Shown here piece after piece: positions 61,434 to 64,000 of a stretch of 64,000 nucleotides of DNA. Every line of letters starts with the position of its first letter. The first letter of the stretch is position 1. The DNA is from Oxalobacteraceae bacterium AB_14 (GTDB taxonomy: Bacteria > Pseudomonadota > Gammaproteobacteria > Burkholderiales > Burkholderiaceae_D): contig KB906724.1 of assembly GCA_000381565.1 (NCBI GenBank), forward strand, positions 592,350-656,349. The letters are read 5' to 3'. Below the pieces are notes generated by a model that saw only the letters and a list, made by a program, of their open reading frames with translations, was not told where the DNA came from and did not search any database. The position numbers were made by a program, and so were the translations under genes.

Positions 61434-62486
61434 ATGCTGGCCGCAGAAAAAGTACACACGCTGTCCATCGCCCGTCCGCAGGCCGACCAGTTCCGGCTGG
61501 CCGCACTGCACCGCTACCGCATCCTCGACACCCCCGCCTGCGAAGACTTCAGCTTCCTCACCGAGCTGGCCGCCAAGGTGTGCGAGGTGCCGTATGCCTT
61601 CATCTCGCTGGTCGACGCCGAGCGCGTCTGGATCAAGTCCTGCGCCGGCATGCAGCTGGGCGAGCTGCCGCGCGGCGAGAGCTACTGCTCGCTGGCGGTG
61701 CTGGGCCAGGCCGCCACCGAAATCGCCGACCTGACGCAAGACTTCCGCACCGCCCACATGGCGCTGACGGTCGATGCACCCCATATGCGCATGTACAGCA
61801 GCGTGGCGCTGACCTCGTCCGACGGCTTCGCCATCGGCACCTTGTGCGTGATGGACACCAAGCCGGGCGGCCTCAGCCCCGAACAGCGCGCCACGCTGGT
61901 CAAGCTGGCGCGCCAGGTGATGGCGCTGATCGAATTGCGCGCCAACGAGAAGGCGCTGGAGTCGACCGTGCGCGAGCTCGAGCAGCTGGCCACCACCGAC
62001 GAGCTGACCGGCCTGCACAACCGCCGCTCGCTGCTGCACCGCCTGAAGTTCGAGACGGCGCGCGCCAAGCGCTTCCGCTCGCCGCTGTCGGCGGTGATGA
62101 TAGACCTCGACCGCTTCAAGCGCATCAACGACGAATACGGCCACGCGGTCGGCGACCAGGTGCTGGCCAGCGTCGGCCTGCTGCTGCGCGACAGCGTGCG
62201 CGTGATCGACGTGCCGGGCCGCTACGGCGGCGAAGAGCTGTGCGTGATCCTGCCGAACACGCCGGTCGAAGGCGCCTGCAAGTTCGCCGAAACGCTGCGC
62301 GCCAAGATCGCGGCGCAGCTGCACTACGCCGGCCCGCGCCTGCTGCCGGTGACGGCCAGCCTGGGCGTCGGTTCCTTCGACCACATGGAAATCAGCGACG
62401 CGGAAAGCCTGCTGCGCCAGGCCGACGCCGCGCTGTACCGCGCCAAGCACGCCGGCCGCAACCGCGTCGAATGCGGCCCCACCTGA
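61434..62486 (+). CDS. GAF-GGDEF diguanylate cyclase
   Basis: A 350-aa cytosolic diguanylate cyclase. An N-terminal GAF domain (~residues 15-170; ILDTPACEDFSFLTELAAKVCEVPYAFISLVD, SSDGFAIGTLCVMD) is followed by a GGDEF domain with TDELTGLHNRRSLLHRL, MIDLDRFKRINDEYGHAVGD and RYGGEELCVILP. The catalytic GGEEL variant and an RVID I-site five residues before it are intact, so it should be active and feedback-inhibited. GGGAGG precedes ATG 61434. Confidence 0.93.
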   Translation: MLAAEKVHTLSIARPQADQFRLAALHRYRILDTPACEDFSFLTELAAKVCEVPYAFISLVDAERVWIKSCAGMQLGELPRGESYCSLAVLGQAATEIADLTQDFRTAHMALTVDAPHMRMYSSVALTSSDGFAIGTLCVMDTKPGGLSPEQRATLVKLARQVMALIELRANEKALESTVRELEQLATTDELTGLHNRRSLLHRLKFETARAKRFRSPLSAVMIDLDRFKRINDEYGHAVGDQVLASVGLLLRDSVRVIDVPGRYGGEELCVILPNTPVEGACKFAETLRAKIAAQLHYAGPRLLPVTASLGVGSFDHMEISDAESLLRQADAALYRAKHAGRNRVECGPT

Positions 62487-62505
62487 CACCGAAAAGGAAG
62501 CCACC

Positions 62506-62796
62506 ATGCCCACCGCCAGCTGGAACGGCGTCGTCATCGCCGAAGCGAAGGACGACGAGGTTGAAATCGTCGAGAACAATGTCTACTTCCCGCCGTCCAG
62601 CGTCAAGACGGAGTATCTGCAAGCGAGCGCGCACACCACGCGCTGCCCGTGGAAGGGCCTGGCCAGCTACTACAGCCTGAACGTCAACGGCAAGCTCAAC
62701 GAGAACGCCGCCTGGTACTACCCGCAGCCGTCCGAGAAGGCCGCGCAGATCAAGGACCATGTGGCGTTCTGGCGCGGCGTGGACGTGCAGCGCTAG
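62506..62796 (+). CDS. DUF427-family protein
   Basis: A 96-aa protein with the complete DUF427 pattern: WNGVVIAEAKDDEVEIVENNVYFPPSSVK, then HTTRCPWKGLASYYSL and NAAWYYPQPSEKAAQIKDHVAFWRGVDV. The CPWKG motif is diagnostic. AAGGAAG precedes the ATG. Its biochemical role is unknown. Confidence 0.92.
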   Translation: MPTASWNGVVIAEAKDDEVEIVENNVYFPPSSVKTEYLQASAHTTRCPWKGLASYYSLNVNGKLNENAAWYYPQPSEKAAQIKDHVAFWRGVDVQR

Positions 62797-62805
62797 AACG
62801 GGGGC

Positions 62806-64000
62806 ATGGACAATCTCAGCCATAGCATTATCGGTTTTGGCGTTGGAGAACTGGTACACCGCAGCCTGCCCGACGAGGCGGATGCGCCGTCGCAGCGGGT
62901 GCGGCACCGGCTGTTGCTGGTGGCCTGCGCGCTGGCCAGTAATTTTCCCGATCTCGACCTGGTCCTGAACAAGCTGTTGCCCGATCCGCTGGGCTATCTG
63001 CTCAACCATCGCGGGCATACGCATACGGCCTTGCTGCTGCTGCCGCAGCTTGCGCTGCTGGCGGCGCTGCTGTGGTTCTGCTGGCCGTCGGCGCGCGCGC
63101 TGCTGAAGGCCAGCCGGCCGGCGCGGCTGGGCCTGGCCTTGAGCCTGGGGCTGGGCTTCGCGCTGCACCTGCTGATGGACTTCACCAATTCCTACGGCAT
63201 CCATCCATGGTATCCGTTCACCGGGCGCTGGTTCTATGGCGACATGGTGTTTATCGTCGAGCCGCTGTTCTGGGTGGCGATCGGCGTGCCGATGGCGCTC
63301 ATCATGCGCTGGCGCTCCTTGCGCATGCTCGGCCTGGCCTGTTTGTTCGGCGCGCTGGTGGTGTTCGCGGCCAACGGCTATCTGGCGTGGACTTCGTTTG
63401 CCGCGCTGTTGCTGATCGCGGGGGCTTGCGGCGCGATGCAGTGGCGTGCCGGCGCGCGCGGCCGCGCGGGCCTGGCGCTGGCGCTGGTGGTCAGCGCCGG
63501 CTTTATCGCGGTGCAGGGCGTGGCCTCGCATTACGGACGCGAGCGGATCACGGCCGCTTTGCTGAAGGCCGATCCGTCCGCGCGCGTGATGGATGTGGCG
63601 ATGACCGCGTTCCCGTCGCAGCCGCTGTGCTGGTCGTACGCCAGCGTGGAGGTTAATGAGAAGCAGGGTTACTACCGCCTGCGGCGCGGCGTGGCCAGCC
63701 TGGCGCCGGAGTGGCTGGCGCCGCTGGCTTGTCCGGCGGGCCTGGTCGGATCGCCGCAGCAGGTGTCGGCCCTGTCGCCGGGCGTACAGCAATTCGGCAC
63801 GGTGCTGGCCAGCTTGACGGCGCTGCGCATGCTGAAGGATGAGAACTGCCAGGTGGAGGCCTGGCTGCGCTTTGCCCGCATGCCGGCGCTGATGCTGTCG
63901 ACCGGCGAGCTGGCCGACTATCGCTACACGACCACGCCGCGCGGGAACTTCACGACCTTGCATGCGGGGCAGGCCGGCAAATGTCCGGCGGGCGTCCCCG
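62806..64000 (+). CDS. YdjM-like membrane-associated metal-dependent hydrolase (3' end cut)
   Basis: Open from ATG 62806 to the window end, 398 codons with no stop. It starts MDNLSHSIIGFGVGELVHRSL and contains SNFPDLDLVLNK, NHRGHTHTALL and ALHLLMDFTNSYGIHPWYP, the histidine/aspartate pattern of the LexA-regulated, inner-membrane putative hydrolases (YdjM group). Several membrane helices follow (AALLWFCWPSA, FIVEPLFWVAIGVPMALI, ALVVFAANGYLAWTSFAALLLIA). The remaining ~200 residues are soluble. The 3' end lies outside the window. The gene starts 10 bp after the DUF427 stop. Confidence 0.83.
   Translation, partial: MDNLSHSIIGFGVGELVHRSLPDEADAPSQRVRHRLLLVACALASNFPDLDLVLNKLLPDPLGYLLNHRGHTHTALLLLPQLALLAALLWFCWPSARALLKASRPARLGLALSLGLGFALHLLMDFTNSYGIHPWYPFTGRWFYGDMVFIVEPLFWVAIGVPMALIMRWRSLRMLGLACLFGALVVFAANGYLAWTSFAALLLIAGACGAMQWRAGARGRAGLALALVVSAGFIAVQGVASHYGRERITAALLKADPSARVMDVAMTAFPSQPLCWSYASVEVNEKQGYYRLRRGVASLAPEWLAPLACPAGLVGSPQQVSALSPGVQQFGTVLASLTALRMLKDENCQVEAWLRFARMPALMLSTGELADYRYTTTPRGNFTTLHAGQAGKCPAGVP

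Noticed and set aside
1..64000. CRISPR array or prophage
   Set aside because: No regularly spaced direct repeats and no phage structural or lysis genes were seen.

Overview
The window is a 64-kb chromosomal piece of a GC-rich betaproteobacterium, most likely an Oxalobacteraceae member of the Massilia/Duganella/Janthinobacterium type. Supporting signs are the gene order around phoH-ybeY-corC-lnt-glyQ-glyS-gmhB-plsC and miaA-mutL...amiC-tsaE-queG, a PEP-CTERM protein, many c-di-GMP/HDOD signalling genes, and intergenic GTCGTTCCCGCG-type palindromes. The genus is an inference from content, not from a marker gene. No rRNA, CRISPR array, prophage or intact transposon is visible.

Layout. 1-0.77 kb: an IS21-like terminal-repeat remnant and a RelE/ParE-type toxin-antitoxin pair of lower GC (about 53% by hand count). 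0.77-10.9 kb (minus strand): a housekeeping run phoH-ybeY / corC-lnt-glyQ-glyS-gmhB-plsC-metallopeptidase, interrupted between ybeY and corC by an oppositely oriented, lower-GC (about 55%) gene that looks like a stray polymorphic-toxin immunity cassette. 11-15.9 kb: small lineage-type proteins, an HDOD pair, an orphan histidine kinase, a DUF3224 fragment and a small PEP-CTERM protein. 16-21.3 kb: ChaN lipoprotein, thioredoxin, an MHS-type MFS transporter, then an ExuT-like transporter with a LacI regulator. 21.3-26.7 kb: a tightly overlapping trans-4-hydroxy-L-proline operon (epimerase, three-subunit D-hydroxyproline dehydrogenase, DapA-like deaminase) with a divergent PAS-AraC regulator. 26.6-29.6 kb: a truncated MASE1 protein and an alkane hydroxylase with a divergent AraC regulator. 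29.6-33.3 kb: a sulfite-handling unit (YeiH exporter, LysR regulator, SorAB dehydrogenase). 33.3-44.2 kb: tRNA-Met, VOC protein, miaA-mutL, cyclophilin, DedA, alpha-carbonic anhydrase, mutarotase, amiC-tsaE, queG and a DUF885 fragment. 44.2-49.9 kb: a complete C4-dicarboxylate TRAP system (DctPQM) with its two-component system. 49.9-50.16 kb: an unassigned candidate small RNA with a strong terminator. 50.3-64 kb: ogt-xerD, an RND pump with adaptor, c-di-GMP enzymes, ybaK, plsY, a FrnE-like DsbA protein, DUF427 and a membrane hydrolase cut by the window end.

Most interesting points: the candidate small RNA at 49.9 kb, the immunity cassette splitting a conserved operon, the sulfite export-plus-oxidation module with a visible LysR-type box, and several gene fragments (MASE1, DUF885, DUF3224, toxin stub) that record deletions. 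Nearly all very long extra ORFs in the window are antisense shadows of GC-rich genes.
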